Shown here one piece after another: positions 21,100 through 33,779 of a DNA stretch of 64,000 nt. Made by a program: the position numbers and the translations under genes. Position 1 is the stretch's first letter. Each line of letters begins with the position of its first letter. This stretch comes from Panulirus ornatus (Eukaryota; Arthropoda; Malacostraca; Decapoda; Palinuridae). The notes beneath the pieces are model-generated. The model searched no databases. It was not told the DNA's origin and saw only the letters and a program-made list of their open reading frames with translations. The stretch is from the NCBI RefSeq assembly GCF_036320965.1, contig NC_092225.1, forward strand, positions 60,995,108-61,059,107. The letters run 5' to 3'.

Positions 21100-21470
21100 T
21101 CGGTGCGTGTCTTGGGGTTATCTACTTATTCTTGATTTGCCGGTGCCTTCTTAATTGTTCCCAGGCATAACCTAGTTTGCTGGTACCATCTGGTACCAAA
21201 TAATGTCTCTTTCTTTGACGATCCAAGTAGTTCTAATGTATCTATCATTTATAAGTGATCTTTAACAAGTTCTTCTAACGCACCTACTGGTATTTTCTTA
21301 ACGAGTCTATGTTTGTTTGGGCGTTTATTTTCTGGCAATTCCTTGTCTACTGATGCCGTACTAATATTGTCAACCAGTTTCTTGTGTACAGGTGCCTGCG
21401 CTGGTATTGTCTAACAGTTCCTTGTTTACTGATACATTACACCGGCATTGTCTATCTCTTCTTATCTGTA
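21100..21470. repeat. degenerate ~40-bp minisatellite
   Basis: Diverged units with 'attgtctaacagttccttgt' + ttactgat and a 'tgctggtaccatc'-type part; the last three units are spaced 40-41 bp. Earlier units are hard to align. Confidence 0.55.
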
Positions 21471-21689
21471 TGCATAAAACCCTGTTGGCTCTCTCACTTA
21501 CACCTGGCCACAGAGGTAACTCCTAACTTATTTCCCCATAAATTTGGTCAACAACATTATCAACTGTTGCCTCAAGTCTTCCCACACTGTACACTAGTTA
21601 GTTTATGTACTTAAATACTTACTTCTGAGCCATAATAGATTCTTCAATCTGATATCACATCTCGTTTATTGCATATATATATATACATA

Positions 21690-21905
21690 TTCTTTCTCTT
21701 TCATACATGTTCGCTATTTCCTGCATGGGCGAGGGAGCTTCCAGAACAGATGACCGAACCTTAGAGAATAAAAGATCTTCATCTGGCTCTTTCCTCTGTT
21801 CCTTCGTTTGGAAGGTAATATAGGAGAAGATTTCCAGCCCTCAGCTCCCACCTCCCTTAAGTTGCCTTCCTCGACACGCTGGGGGTATGTGTGCCACTAG
21901 TAATC
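21690..21905 (-). mobile_element. short (TA)n-flanked element copy 3 (diverged)
   Basis: Follows a short TA tract at 21675. Same order as copies 1 and 5 but with many substitutions: 'gctatttcctgcatgggcga', 'ctctgttccttcgtttggaa', 'gatttccagccctcagctcc', 'ttgccttcctcgacacgctg'. This is an old member of the family. Confidence 0.7.
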
Positions 21906-22616
21906 GTTCTCCTTAGTATATACTTGCAGTTGCTTAAATGCCACTTAAGTGTTGTCACTGAGAACTCACGCTTACTTGGAACAACAGAGTGCCTGTGGAC
22001 TGCTGGAGAGACTGGAAATTACTCAAAAGACTTTACGTATATTGACAATGGCTGAAGCGTAAATGAGAAACATTAACAAATAGATTATAGAAGTCTCCTT
22101 CAGTCATCATAATCACCCCAACACCCCTTCTATAATGATGTCTGCACCTGTACATAATGCTGGTCTGTTCTGTGGCCCTTAGAGATTTTGTTTGAGTTCG
22201 ACTGTCATTAGGTATGATCTACTGGCCTTTGATCCAGCCCTTTAATGAAATGGTTCAGGTTAGCAGAACGCACCATTACTCCGCGAGGGCCGTATCGTCG
22301 CGGTGTTCGGGGTGTTTGATGGTCATACGTCCTGACGGGTTCACTAGAATGATAATTAGTGTGGTGTTGGGTGACCGACCAATCCTCCTCTCGCCTCGGT
22401 GCTGTGAGGTTAATCAGCCGACGGCCGCCGCCCCCCCCAAGTGATGCAAGAGGATTAGCAGCGAGGGAAAGGTTAAGCATGCATAGAATCTCCTCTTGTT
22501 ATTCCTTTGATATTAGGTAGTACGTTTAACACGCCTGGTCTGCATGGGACGCCAGTCTGTACAATGCGATGCTCTGGGTAAGAAGGGTAATGTCTGTCTG
22601 TGGAGTCTCAAGGAAA

Positions 22617-22619
<3 letters not shown>
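21906..22619. other. no recognisable gene
   Basis: Includes a GC-richer segment (22200-22450) with two overlapping frames of 76 and 90 residues on opposite strands; neither has recognisable motifs. Confidence 0.4.

Positions 22620-22664
<45 letters not shown>
22620..22664. repeat. (GT)n microsatellite
   Basis: Pure GT. A matching (CA)n tract lies at 22893-22924. Confidence 0.95.
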
Positions 22665-22666
<2 letters not shown>

Positions 22667-22892
22667 AATTACTTTTTTGTATGAACTACAGCAGCAAGGT
22701 TTCACTGTATTATACACCCTGGTAATACAAGGTCAATCTTTTCATCTTTTCATTCTTTTTTTTTTCTTGAGTCCGCTGCTTGTAATTAGATTACTCGTTT
22801 CTTTTTATTCATCTCCTTTCACGATGTCTAATATCCGGAAGGAACAGGAAGTATCTTTCTGTACAGTAAGTCTTTCCACTGTCCCAGTATGC

Positions 22893-22924
<32 letters not shown>
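22893..22924. repeat. (CA)n microsatellite
   Basis: CA tract about 230 bp downstream of the GT tract; the two are complementary. Confidence 0.95.
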
Positions 22925-22927
<3 letters not shown>

Positions 22928-22989
22928 TCAACACATGGGTACCTGCTGGCACAGACCAGGGTGTATATTTGTGTGCGTATATACATCGG

Positions 22990-23345
22990 AGTAGAAACGT
23001 GGTACATATACGCGTATACAAGGTTAAGAGACGAGGCAACACGAGTGTAAAACTCTCATCCTGTAGCACACAAAGAGTAATCACACACAACCATTAAGTT
23101 TCCATAACAAGGATGACGCAGACAATGAACAGTTCTTCGAGAGATTCAGTGATAGAACAACCATTGGACATAACATGATATCAAGGTAAAAACTTGCTCT
23201 TGAATAATGTGAGGAAGTACCTCTATATTATTGGTGGATGAATGGAATGAAATGACAGAGGACTTGGTTAATGCAGACAGCACACAAGTGATGGGGTCCC
23301 CACGAGTGTAAAACTCCCTCCAAATACAATACAAACTGGTAATTA
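22990..23345 (+). pseudogene. LINE-D relics 3 and 4 (C-terminus and 3'UTR)
   Basis: At 23115-23290 the conceptual reading gives 'NNVRKYLYIIGG', a stop, then MEWNEMTEDLVNADST, the same block as at 12.1 and 14.8 kb. The phrase 'cacgagtgtaaaactc' occurs at both 23039 and 23299, each followed by similar 3'UTR sequence, so two tandem or overlapping ends are present. No RT remains. Confidence 0.55.
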
Positions 23346-23399
23346 AACACATGAAACTATAAAATAAACTTTCGTCCTGTACATACAGATACATTATAC

Positions 23400-23757
23400 G
23401 AACCTGTCCTCACAGACTTCTGCACAGGCAATCACTCATCTATTTACTCACTGTTCATTTACTCATCTTTGCTGTTGAACATGAAAATTATAGAGACGCT
23501 TGCAAACGAGAAATGAATTATAATGTTTCATGTAATCTGGTTTTCTCTCTATGGCGATACTTTGAGGGCATCATCGACTGAACCTCCAAGCGTGTGTGGG
23601 ACATTTTCACGGCGACCATATATACATACCTCCCGTCTCACTAGCTAACAGGAGCACTTGGCTAATAAACAAATGACGTGGTTGTCGATTATATATATTT
23701 GATACGGAAACTTCTGGTTTCTGCTTTTTGTTGAACCGAAAATAAATAGATAAATAA

Positions 23758-23829
<72 letters not shown>

Positions 23830-24150
23830 TGTTAAAGACGAGTGCATTTTCAACACTCACTCGCTTTCTGTTGGTTTCGTAAATTTCCCGCCGCACACGT
23901 TTTGCTTCATCAGATAAAGTGCGAATTAAATGTCCAATATTAATATTCAGTTTACTCTTGAAATACGTGAGACGTTTTCGGGCACGCATGCGCTGGCCAT
24001 CTTCAGTCTATGTTACAAATGCGAGCGGTGGCGTAGATGATATGTTGAATGCTAGACCGTGTTCCCTTGGAGTTCATACGTTGTAGTGAGATCGCTAGGG
24101 GTCCAATTCGCTGGGTCAACGGTTGGAACGTTTGTTCTGCCTGGTTACAC
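23400..24150. other. uncharacterised sequence around a (TA)n tract
   Basis: A (TA)n tract at 23759-23824 splits this interval. The right side includes 'cccgccgcacacgttttgct' + tcatcagataaag and the left side 'atttgatacggaaacttctg'. The TA boundary suggests an unidentified element. A 114-residue minus-strand frame is mostly TA-encoded. Confidence 0.4.

Positions 24151-24222
<72 letters not shown>
24150..24222. repeat. (TA)n microsatellite
   Basis: TA tract bounding the next short element at its 5' side. Confidence 0.95.
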
Positions 24223-24226
<4 letters not shown>

Positions 24227-24228
24227 TA

Positions 24229-24402
24229 GGGAGCGGGGGGCTGGAAATCCTCCCCTCTCGTTTTTTTTTTTTTTTTAATTTTCCAAAAGAAGGAACAGAG
24301 AATTGGGCCAGGTGAGGGTATTCCCTCAAAGGCCCAGTCCTCTGTTCTTAATGCTACCTCGCTAACGCGGGAAATGGCGAATAGTTTAAAAGAAAAAGAA
24401 AA
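24229..24402 (+). mobile_element. short (TA)n-flanked element copy 4 (5'-truncated)
   Basis: Begins at 'gggagcggggggctggaaat', lacking the first ~70 bp present in copies 2 and 6, and ends with 'cgctaacgcgggaaatggcg' + aatag, an A-rich end and (TA)n. 5' truncation with an intact 3' end is what target-primed reverse transcription produces. Confidence 0.8.
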
Positions 24403-24422
24403 GATATATATATATATATATA

Positions 24423-25583
24423 TGGGAAGTGAGTCAGTTGATGTTCGCTGATGATACAGCTGGTGGCTCATTCGGGTGAGAAACTGCAGAAGCTGGTGAC
24501 TGAGTTTGGTAAAGTGTGTGAAAAAAGAAAGCTGAGAGTAAATGTGAATAAGAGCAAAGTTATTAGGTACAGTAGGTTGAGGGCAAGTCAATTGGAAAGT
24601 AAGTTATTTGAATGGACAAAAACTGAAGGAAATGAAGTGTTTTAGATATCTGGGAGTGGATTTGCCAGCGAATGGAATCATGGAAGGGGAAGTAAGTCAC
24701 AGGGTGGGGGAAGGGGCGAAAGTTCTGGGAGCATTGAAAAATGTGTGGAAGGCGAGAACATTATCTCTGAAAGCAAAAATGGTTATGTTTGAAGGAATAG
24801 TGGTTCCAACAATGTTATATGGTTGGGAGGTGCGGAGGAGCGTGGATGTGTTGGAAATGAAATGTTTAAGGACAATATGTTGAGTGAGGTGGTTTGATTG
24901 CGTAAGTAATGTAAGGGTAAGAGAGATGTGTGGTAATAAAAAGAGTGTGCTTGAGAGAGCAGAAGAAGGTGTTTTGAAATGGTTTGGTCACATAGAGAGA
25001 ATGAGTGAGGAAAGATTGACAAAGAGGATATATGTGTCAGAGGTGAAGGGAACAAGAAGTGGGAGACCCAATTGGAGGTGGAAAGATGGTGAAAAAGATT
25101 TTGAGCGATCGGGGCCTGAACATACAGGAGGGTGAAAGGCGTGCAAATAATAGAGTGAATTGGAACGATGCGGTATACCGGGGTCGACGTGCTGTCAATG
25201 GATTGAACCAGGGCATGTGAAACGTCTGGGGTAAACCATGGAAAGTTTTGAGGGGCCTAGATGTGGAAAGGGAACTGTGGTTTCAGTGCATTATACATGA
25301 CAGCTAGAGTCTGAGTGTGAACGAAAGTGGCCTTTCATGTGTGGCGGGGTGGCAACGGGAATGAATAAAGGCAGCAAGTATGAATTATGTACATGTGTAT
25401 ATATGTATGTCTGTGTATGTATATATATATGTATACGTTGAAATGTATAGGTATGCATATGTGCGTGTGTGGACGTGTATGTATATACATGTGTATGTGG
25501 GTGGGTTGGGCCATACTTTCGTCTGTTTCCTTGTGCTACGTCGCTGACGCGGGAGACAGCGACAAAGTATAATAAACAAATAG

Positions 25584-25590
<7 letters not shown>
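24423..25590 (+). pseudogene. LINE-A copy 4 (late RT to 3' end, broken)
   Basis: A 5'-truncated copy starting directly after TA at the motif-C region ('gttcgctgatgatacagc'). It continues with LRVNVNKSKVIRYSR, KCFRYLGVDLPANG, 'MFEGIVVPTMLYGWE' (a short deletion removes the residues after CEAW), a stop at TIC-stop-VRWFD, VLKWFGHIERMSEERL and GRPNWRWKDG (with a shift after it). The 3'UTR ends 'gctacgtcgctgacgcggga' + gacagcgacaaagtataataa before (TA)n. Confidence 0.88.

Positions 25591-25666
<76 letters not shown>
25590..25666. repeat. (TA)n at LINE-A copy 4 3' end
   Basis: TA tract directly following the A-rich LINE end. Confidence 0.95.
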
Positions 25667-25669
<3 letters not shown>

Positions 25670-25945
25670 ATGTCTGTGTGTATGTGTGTAGTCTCATCAC
25701 TCATCATTATACTAACTGCAATGATTTCACCTATAAGAACAATATCAACAAAGCCAGAAAATCATAAAGCCAAGGTATTTTAAAAATTTCGGTCCTCACG
25801 CAATGGCAACATTAACAAAACCATAATTCACGAAACCACAGGAAATAAAACCACAATCCTCACAAAAATTACGTCTCGTCAAACCATTTGCTATTTTCAA
25901 CAAGGTATACGAACCGAACTTGCTTTCTCGACACCACGAAACTAG

Positions 25946-25947
<2 letters not shown>
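25667..25947. other. no recognisable gene; weak short repeats
   Basis: From about 25790, loosely repeated 'aaaccacaa'-type phrases suggest a very old minisatellite. Confidence 0.35.

Positions 25948-26031
<84 letters not shown>
25948..26031. repeat. (CT)n microsatellite
   Basis: About 84 bp of pure CT. The following 26240-26480 is strongly purine-rich (GGA/GAA), giving a 126-residue minus-strand artefact frame. Confidence 0.95.
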
Positions 26032-26035
<4 letters not shown>

Positions 26036-26518
26036 CCACATCACAGTCACGAACGCCTTAATCCTAATGGCACATTAAGTGTACCAAGCCAACCAACCCA
26101 CCCACCTCCCTCCCTGGAGATAAATAACTCAGTTCCGTAAATCAGCTCACGAACGTTTGACGGATCTGCTCGCAGAGTTGATGAGGGGCAACTCACTCTG
26201 GTTATCAGTGAGGCAAATGACGATGGTTTTGAGGGTTGGCGGAGGCTTATGGGTAAGTCAGAAGAGGAGGAAGGGGAGTGAGGGGAGGAAGAGAAGTGGT
26301 GGTAGGGGAGAGGAAAAGGGACGAATAGAGGAAGGTTATGGGGTAGAAGGGTATAGGACGAATGATAAGCGTCGGTAGAAAAGGAATGGAAGAGGAGAGG
26401 AAAAGGTACGAACGGAAGATGAAACAATGGGAGTAAATTAGGAGAGGAAAAGGAGTGAGGGAAGAGGAGTAAATAGCGGAAGAAAGTGTGTAAATTACCA
26501 GAAAGAATAGTTACAAGT

Positions 26519-26524
<6 letters not shown>

Positions 26525-26586
<62 letters not shown>
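26525..26586. repeat. (GA)n microsatellite
   Basis: Pure GA tract. Confidence 0.95.
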
Positions 26587-26588
<2 letters not shown>

Positions 26589-26626
26589 CCCGCTGGTGCA
26601 GTTAACTACAGGATGGCCAAGTTGCC

Positions 26627-26722
26627 TTAACGACCTGCTACCTATGGGCCGTAATGACCTGTGACCTAGGGGCCTTAATTACCCACTCCCTTGGGGCACT
26701 AATGACCTGTTATTGAAGGCCG
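26627..26722. repeat. 24-bp minisatellite (4 units)
   Basis: Four units of the type 'ccgtaatgacctgtgaccta' + gggg, period 24 bp, moderately diverged. Confidence 0.65.
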
Positions 26723-28080
26723 CGAGAGCCTGGTAAGTTTGGTACCAGCTGAGTGGACTAGTGAGGATGGGGAGTGAAGATTTGGGAGTGGCATCGCTGG
26801 GGAATGATGCGATTTTCGTGACAGCGGGAGAGAGAGGGCCAGACACGGACCACCCAGCCGTGAAATCGGGGGAGGTTGTAGTGGATAGACAAACACATGA
26901 TGCACCCTCGGCCGTCAGGCGTAGTGAGGAGAAGCCACAGTCATCAAATGGAACGGTTCATGTAGAGAGTCACAATGCCCAGTACCGTATCTCATACGAC
27001 CCGTCTCCAGTCCCTCATGTTTGAGGTAGAAAGTATCCAGTGGACGCCAGGATGAGTAGCAAAATAGAAAAGTCTTCAAAACACATGAAACCGTAACTCA
27101 GTATTCAATAATTCAAATGTAAACGATCACGATGAGAATTGATCTTGAATGAACTTTATTTTTTTGTAATAATGAGCCTAAGAAAGTGAAACAGTCATTG
27201 GAATGCTTTATCAAGCAGTGAAAGCATTCACTCTGCGTGCTAAGTTGAAATGAGATTGAGAATTTGATGTTCCTAGTTACCTGTATCAGACAGAAGCGGA
27301 CTGCCCTGTACATGACCCGGAGACATTCCTCAAACATTATATGTTCAAACTTATTCAAAAGAAACCCATCCATCTCCTGCATTGTCTTCCACCTCTTGTG
27401 CGGTCTTCAGGACTCCTGCATGGTCTTTGGGACTCTTGCGTGGTCTCTGGGACTCATGTGTGTGGCCTTCTGTGCCTCTCCTCTGCTATTCCATAAATGT
27501 TCAGGAACCTGTCACTCGTCACACAGTTTTCATAGGCATACTGCCTTACTATGTTTTCCCCACAGCTGTCATATGACCTCCTTACCTCACAGATCACTCA
27601 CACACCTGTACCTCACCAGTGATACTAGTTAAAATGTTTATATTTTAACGATTTCTTGCTGGGTCTAACGATGCTTCTTAAGTTAATGCTTCACATTCAC
27701 GTCAGTGAGAAGATGCCAGTCTCCCTGGCAAAATAACCACAGTGAAAACAAACAGACTTGCCGTCTCTTTCCTTACTTTTTTTTCTGCTCTGTTTCTCAT
27801 TGTTCTCATGTATATAGACAAATCAGCTCTCCTCTTCATAGTTTATCATCTTCATTGTCTTAGAACCTGGGTCTCGCGAAGAGGAAACTACTACACAGTG
27901 AAAATGAAGTAGAGGTAGAATGAGTTTTTGGAGAGAGCCAACTTGTGAGTGCTTACGACGTGATTTCATCATGAGGCAGGACAAACGGGGTAGGGCTCAC
28001 CGCACCGCGGTGTAGAGAGAAAGAAGACGAAGTAGAAGAAGGAAACAGATAGATACATATATACATAGATTGATTGATTG

Positions 28081-28083
<3 letters not shown>
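26723..28083. other. no recognisable gene; small 20-bp repeat
   Basis: Three 20-bp units ('ggtctttgggactcttgcgt' and variants) lie at 27402-27463. Frames of 87 residues (26761) and 122 residues (27264) have no motif I recognise. The rest looks single-copy. Confidence 0.45.

Positions 28084-28140
<57 letters not shown>
28084..28140. repeat. (GA)n microsatellite
   Basis: GA tract preceded by 'gattgattgattgattg'. Confidence 0.95.
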
Positions 28141-28144
<4 letters not shown>

Positions 28145-29819
28145 AAGGAGTTGATAGCTGTGAACAGAAGGGACAGACATTGTGTGAAAGGAGATAAGAC
28201 GGGATTAACATGGGCGAGGGAGTGGGTTTGGTCCCGGTAGGGTGGGAGGTGGTTGGTCCAGCTAGGGTGGGAGGGGTTGTTCTAGATACAGGCCAGCCAA
28301 GTGTGTGGCCTCCCATGGTAAACAACACACTGGGGGAGTTTTTACTCGAGTTGCCTTAAATATCAAGAAAGCTGAGGTGCTTGTCCTCAATATGCGCGCT
28401 ATTCATTGGCACATCACTGTGTTCCTTTGTTTACAGCATCGTAGTGTTTGTCACAGTTTTGTAGCTGAGTCTAACGTGGAAAATATATGCTTTGAGAGTA
28501 TGTGTAAGGGATCGTTTTTCTCAATACAAGATCTCCGCACATTTCCATGATAAACAAAGCATTTTTGCTGCAGTTACTGCCAAGGATTTTTGAACATTTC
28601 AAGGGGAACATTTTCCATGGCTACGGAGGGATATGAGGCCAAAGGGAAGTGAGCCAGTTCGATGTGTGAACCATCTCAACACCTTCATTAACCACATTGA
28701 ACGAACAACCGTCAGAGTAAAGAACACGTTGGTACGACCCTTGAACATGGTGAACTTGCCTGTAAGTTGACCTCTTGTTGTTTTGGAGAAGTTTTGCATC
28801 TCTGAATCATGAGGGATGTGAGGTCATAGTGCTGTAAAGTCATAGGACGGGGGACAATAGAGTTATGGGGCAGTACAATCATGGGGAGAGCAAATCCCTG
28901 AAGGTAGTCAAGCCATGGGTGCGAGGTCATGGGGGTTTTGAAAAAAATATCAGGGAGTTGTGAAGTCATGAGTGTGCTAGAACAATGGGGAAGAGGACTC
29001 CTTTAGCTGATGGGGTTGCGTGGAACAATGGGGTCAGAGGGAAAAGCAAAGCCTTGCTTGGATTAAAAACACATTCCGCAGTTGTCTCTTATGCTTGCAG
29101 GAAATGCCAAAGCAGTAAAAACTCTGCTTCATGATATAAAATCATATTTAGTCAATCCTGAACATGCGCTTCACAGATGCACCCTTCTCGTCGTAAATGC
29201 TCATCATTATCTTGTTTTATTGTTTGAAAAATTTGGTTTAGAGTGTTTTGTGAAACTTTGCCACTGAGGACACGACCTTCTGTTTATTCATTAGTGACAC
29301 ATGTACGTATTCGTAAAGCCTGACGTAAATATTCACGAATAAGACGAAACTATGATTACAACCCAGTTTGGCAGTGACGGTGTAAAGGAAATTACATTCG
29401 CTAAGGTTAATCTTCTTAAGCAATGATTTGGCCACTTGTAATGTAGATCATTATCATCAAATTATCCTGCAGAGCATTATTGATGTACCTGATTAATTTG
29501 GAAAGACAGGTGGGGGAGTGCACGAGGGATAGTATTATGTTAGAATACATGGGAGAGGGAAGGGCAGGTTGAAAACAACATGAGAGAAGTTGAATGTCGG
29601 ATGCAAGAGGGAGGGTTGCTGTGACTAATTAGACGCACGTGAGTGCACGTTAGTTCAAGGTACATAATGGGAAGGACGGAGGGTATTGGCAAAGTGCACA
29701 GTGCGAGTTAGATAGTGTCGGTTTGCATAGAGCAAAGGAGATAACGCGTTATGGTTTTGGGAGAAAAATTAAATGTCTCTCTGAGAGGAAAGGATAGAAA
29801 TGTGCACACATGGAAAGGT
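28141..29819. other. no recognisable gene; faint repeats
   Basis: 28730-29060 contains loosely repeated 'gtcatgggg' phrases and one arm-like unit ('ggtacgacccttgaacatgg'), possibly a very old member of the 21-24 bp family. The remaining sequence shows nothing assignable. Confidence 0.35.
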
Positions 29820-30110
29820 GTGATTCGTGTGGGTGGGTGGAAGAGGAGTGTGTCTCGGTGCACGGGAGGAACGGGTGTATGTTAGGGTGCACGGAGGGAG
29901 GGAAGGATCAGTGTGTCACGGTGCACTGGAGGAAAGGGAAGTTGTGATGTTAGGGTGTAGGAGGGTGGGGACCTTTTTTTTTTTCAGGGTGCACAAAGGG
30001 AGGTCTAATGTGTTAGTGTACACAAGGGAGGGTACCTACGTTGGCGTGCACAGTAGAGATGTAATGTCTAAGGGTGCACAGTTTAAGGGGTCGGGGGGGA
30101 ACTGTGTTGG
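29820..30110. repeat. degenerate G-rich ~30-35 bp minisatellite
   Basis: Units of the type 'gtgttagggtgcac' + 'aaagggaggtc' recur with variable spacing; a T-run interrupts at 29974. The 98-residue plus-strand frame is a product of the array. Confidence 0.55.
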
Positions 30111-30186
30111 AAGGGTTACGTAAAGGGAAAGGGTGTGGTGTTTTAAAGAACATGGTGGGAAAATGGGTGTATCAAGATGTACTCTT

Positions 30187-30189
<3 letters not shown>

Positions 30190-30241
<52 letters not shown>
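30190..30241. repeat. (GA)n microsatellite
   Basis: Pure GA tract. Confidence 0.95.
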
Positions 30242-30245
<4 letters not shown>

Positions 30246-31789
30246 GGTGAGACCCATTGTGTACGGCAAGATGAGGAGAACTGCTCACCGTAGGCGTGCG
30301 TAGGGCGGTGTTAATATCCAAGATTAATTATTCATGATTAATTATCATTATGCAAGATCATTATTCCGAAAAAAACGCTCACAAAATTAAAGAAACAAAA
30401 CGGCCTAGATTAAGGGAAACATACCTGACTTTTAGTTAATTAAGTTTAGGTCAGGTTAAGGGTGTCCATAACCTAATATCAATAAGAACTGAATGACATA
30501 ATCAGATTTTCTGGAAAGCAAAATATTATCATGCATTCGATTATTAGAAATTACGTACTCTGGAGTTATGTAAGTGGCGGTAAGATTGTGAAGAAACTGT
30601 GTATACTTAGGAACTTATACATGACGCACACCTACTATGAATAGTCTACACAGTGTCGAATCCCATACAGCATGGCAGCTCAATTCTTTCTGGAGTACGA
30701 TGGCTGAAGTCGATGATTCAGTACTCTGAAAACGACGACTTAACATACTGTAAACAAGGAGTAGATCCCTTGTGTACGATGACTGAAGCCGTCGTACTCT
30801 GTATATTATCATGAATATGATTTATAAACAAGGGATCAAGTCTTTGCACTCTAAGGATCAAGTCTTCCTATTCTAGACATGAACGTCAACATTGAACGGT
30901 ATCGTTTACGTACGAGTCGATGATAAGCTGGCCGGTAGTTTCAGCAGTGGTAACTGGTCGTTTGGGTGCTGCAGTTGTGATGCAGACTGTCACACCATCT
31001 AGCTGACTCTTGCTTATCTCTTTCATCCTCGTGTGACGGGTCGAGTGAAATGCTCCTGCCGTGACCTGATTTCCCCAGCCAGGAGTATCTGCGTTTTTGT
31101 GAGTGTAAATTAGTGAAGTGTCGCGTTCGACGGAATCTCTCCTTTGTGTTCGTGGCTCGACAATGCGTCTGAAAAAGAGCGGGCAACAATGTGACGGATC
31201 TGATAATGAAGTATTTCTATTCGCTGGTGCAACGAGACGATTCGCAGGTTCGTTCGTGGTGTCATTTGGGTCGCGCCACACGTTCGAGGTAGACTGAAGG
31301 GTGATTGGATTATGTCGACCACTTTTCATGCAAGGTGAGGGAGGATCACACACACAGTGGCTATTGTCTTTACATACATCACACTACATCTCGTCTGTGT
31401 GTTTCTACATACAAGGTATTCATGCTCGATCATATATATTGGTATAGTGTCAAGGGTTCGGATTGAGGTCGACTCCTAACGGTTCACGTATCTCTCGTTA
31501 AACGACTGCGACACCTTGTTACTTTTACCGACCTCTCCGTTTATGATCGAGAGGACATCTTTCACCTCTCTGCAGACGTCATCTGACGTAACTGATATTT
31601 CCTTAGCCTCATCTTCCCTCCCCTCGCCCACCAACACCAGCATCATCACCACCATACCGCCACCAGGACCTTCTGTCCAACCCCCTCCATCTCCACCACA
31701 ACCACCCATCTCCCCCGCCACCCGTCTAGTCTCCGGGTCACCACACCAGCCATGCACACCGACCTTATGTCCACCATGTCTCCTCACCA
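30242..31789. other. no recognisable gene
   Basis: A 155-residue minus-strand frame (30886-31353) and a 188-residue plus-strand frame (31516-32082, entering the next array) lack domains I know. 30690-30800 carries phrases such as 'gccgtcgtactctg' that may be old 21-24 bp units. Confidence 0.4.
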
Positions 31790-32290
31790 GTCATGCACGC
31801 CGTTCTACCAGCCATACACGCCGTCCTTACCAGTCATTCACACACTCCCATCTCCAGTTATTCAGGCCACATACACTGGTAATTCAAGCCGCTCATGCCA
31901 CCCATGAACATCTCACATGCCACCCATCCATACTGTCAAAGAAAGCCATCTTTGTCCAACCACACTACCCACATACACTGCCACTCTACCCAGCCCACAC
32001 GATCCACATACACCGCCCATCTATGCCACCCACACCACCCATCTACACCGCTATCATGCCGCCTCCCACACCACCCATTTAGACCCAGCAGACCACCCAT
32101 CTACCCCGTTGACCCCACCCGTACACGACACCGCCCATGCCGCCCGTTGAATAGCCACCCTCTTCGACTTCGTGTACACTGCACCTACCACCCAGGCACG
32201 ATACCCGTCGTGCCACCAATCCTTGCCGCCCACACCACCTCATCTACGCCACCCACACTATTTACCCATGGTGCCCACGCTCTGCTTGTG
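31790..32290. repeat. C-rich degenerate minisatellite
   Basis: Irregularly repeated 'atgccacccat', 'cacaccacccatctacac' and similar phrases. The HPSTP-rich frames here are artefacts of C/A-rich composition. Confidence 0.6.
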
Positions 32291-32394
32291 TCTCTCCCTA
32301 TGTAAGGATAATAGAAGACTAGATATGTAGAAAGGATATCTAGTATTAACGTCTAATGATAATCATATGTACAGCTTCATTCGAGTTAGCTTCT

Positions 32395-32800
32395 TAAACA
32401 CCATGGCACGATCCTTGGCCCCCCAACGGTACGAAACTTGGGCACAACGGTACGATCCTCGACCATAATACAAGTGAGCACGGCGGTGCGACCCATGAAC
32501 GGAACGGTGCGATCTTCGATCACGGAAGTACGACCCTTGAACACAACGGTACGATTCTTGACTACGACGATGCGATGCTTGAGCATAACGGTACGATCCT
32601 AAAGCAATAGGGTACAACCTCTGGACACGACGGTACAATCCATGAGCAAGCCGGTACGATCCTTTCATATAATGACCTAGCCTCTGACCTGCCCTTTCCG
32701 GGTCATGTTAAAGGCCAGAACATCACATCCAATCATCGTACCGTCGTGGTCAAGGGCCGTACCGTTGTGACTCAGGGCCGTACCGTCGTGATCATAAAGT
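32395..32800. repeat. converging-arm minisatellite 1
   Basis: Left arm (32395-32670): 21-22 bp units like 'cttgaacacaacggtacgat'. Core (about 32672-32735): 'cctctgacctgccctttccg' + ggtcatg, then 'aacatcacatccaatcatcg'. Right arm (32736-32800): units in the opposite orientation, 'ggccgtaccgttgtgactca'. The arms are inverted relative to each other, so a transcript or single strand could fold into a long hairpin. The same core-plus-arm layout occurs at 33.85 and 39.3 kb. No coding frame of interest. Confidence 0.75.
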
Positions 32801-33023
32801 TAAAACAAAGATAATTCAGTTGTCTTTTCTATGTGACCTAAACTTTTTTCGTCGATAAAAGACGTAATAATTAGCATTAGAAAGCGTAATGGATTTTTAA
32901 ATTAAATTATTCTTGAAATATACAAAACAGATCTAAACAGGATCTAAGATATCACGTCTTTATTGTGTGTATTTTTCTCCGTCTATAACCATTTCCTTGT
33001 TGCCTTTGTAGTCGGTAAGCACT

Positions 33024-33026
33024 TTG

Positions 33027-33078
<52 letters not shown>

Positions 33079-33143
33079 TATTTTTATTCTTATAACTATT
33101 ATTATTATTGTTGTTATCATTATTATCATTATTATTATTATTA

Positions 33144-33175
<32 letters not shown>

Positions 33176-33345
33176 GTTATCATTACTATTATCATTGTTA
33201 TCATTATTATTATTATTATCATTATTATTATTATTATTATTATAATTATTATTGTTATTATTATTATTATTATTACTATTATCATTATTATTATTATTTC
33301 ATATATCATTATTGTTATCATTATTATTATCATTATTATCGTTCA
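33024..33345. repeat. (ATT)n with ATC/ATA/GTT variants
   Basis: About 320 bp of trinucleotide repeat with scattered substitutions. All poly-Ile frames are artefacts. Confidence 0.97.
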
Positions 33346-33439
33346 TCAGTATGTATCTTCCAGTCGCAAAGAAATCTTTGCACCCTTAACACAAGCAGTT
33401 ATTGATGATGCGCAGGGACATTAGCGAGGGTCTCAAGGC

Positions 33440-33441
<2 letters not shown>

Positions 33442-33471
<30 letters not shown>
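33442..33471. repeat. (CA)n microsatellite
   Basis: Short CA tract. Confidence 0.95.
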
Positions 33472-33473
<2 letters not shown>

Positions 33474-33779
33474 ATAAAAACAGCCACCGACCCACCCACC
33501 TACGACACAAACTGCCCTGCTTGCGAAGCACGTCAGTCGCATTTTCTGTTGCATTTAATTTTTTCTCTCTCTCTCCAACATTCATCGAAACCTTTGGTCT
33601 TTATCATGGCATCAGGTTGATTCTCACCTTCATCTAGATATAGTCTTTCGTTATCCTTCTCATAAATGTTTCTTGTTTGTCCTCTTCTGATTTTAAGGAA
33701 TAATGGATAGATTATTTTGGTCCCCCTCCATTTTAGGATCCCTTTCAGCACACAGACGCTGATGGTCAGTAGTGAGTTG

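Noticed and set aside
22205..22480. Opposed frames in a GC-richer segment as a gene
   Set aside because: Both are short, overlap on opposite strands and show no family motif.
26761..27024. 87-residue frame as a small gene
   Set aside because: No domain, no clear splice or promoter context; could be chance.
32963..33424. 153-residue poly-isoleucine 'membrane protein'
   Set aside because: Translation of an (ATT)n tract.
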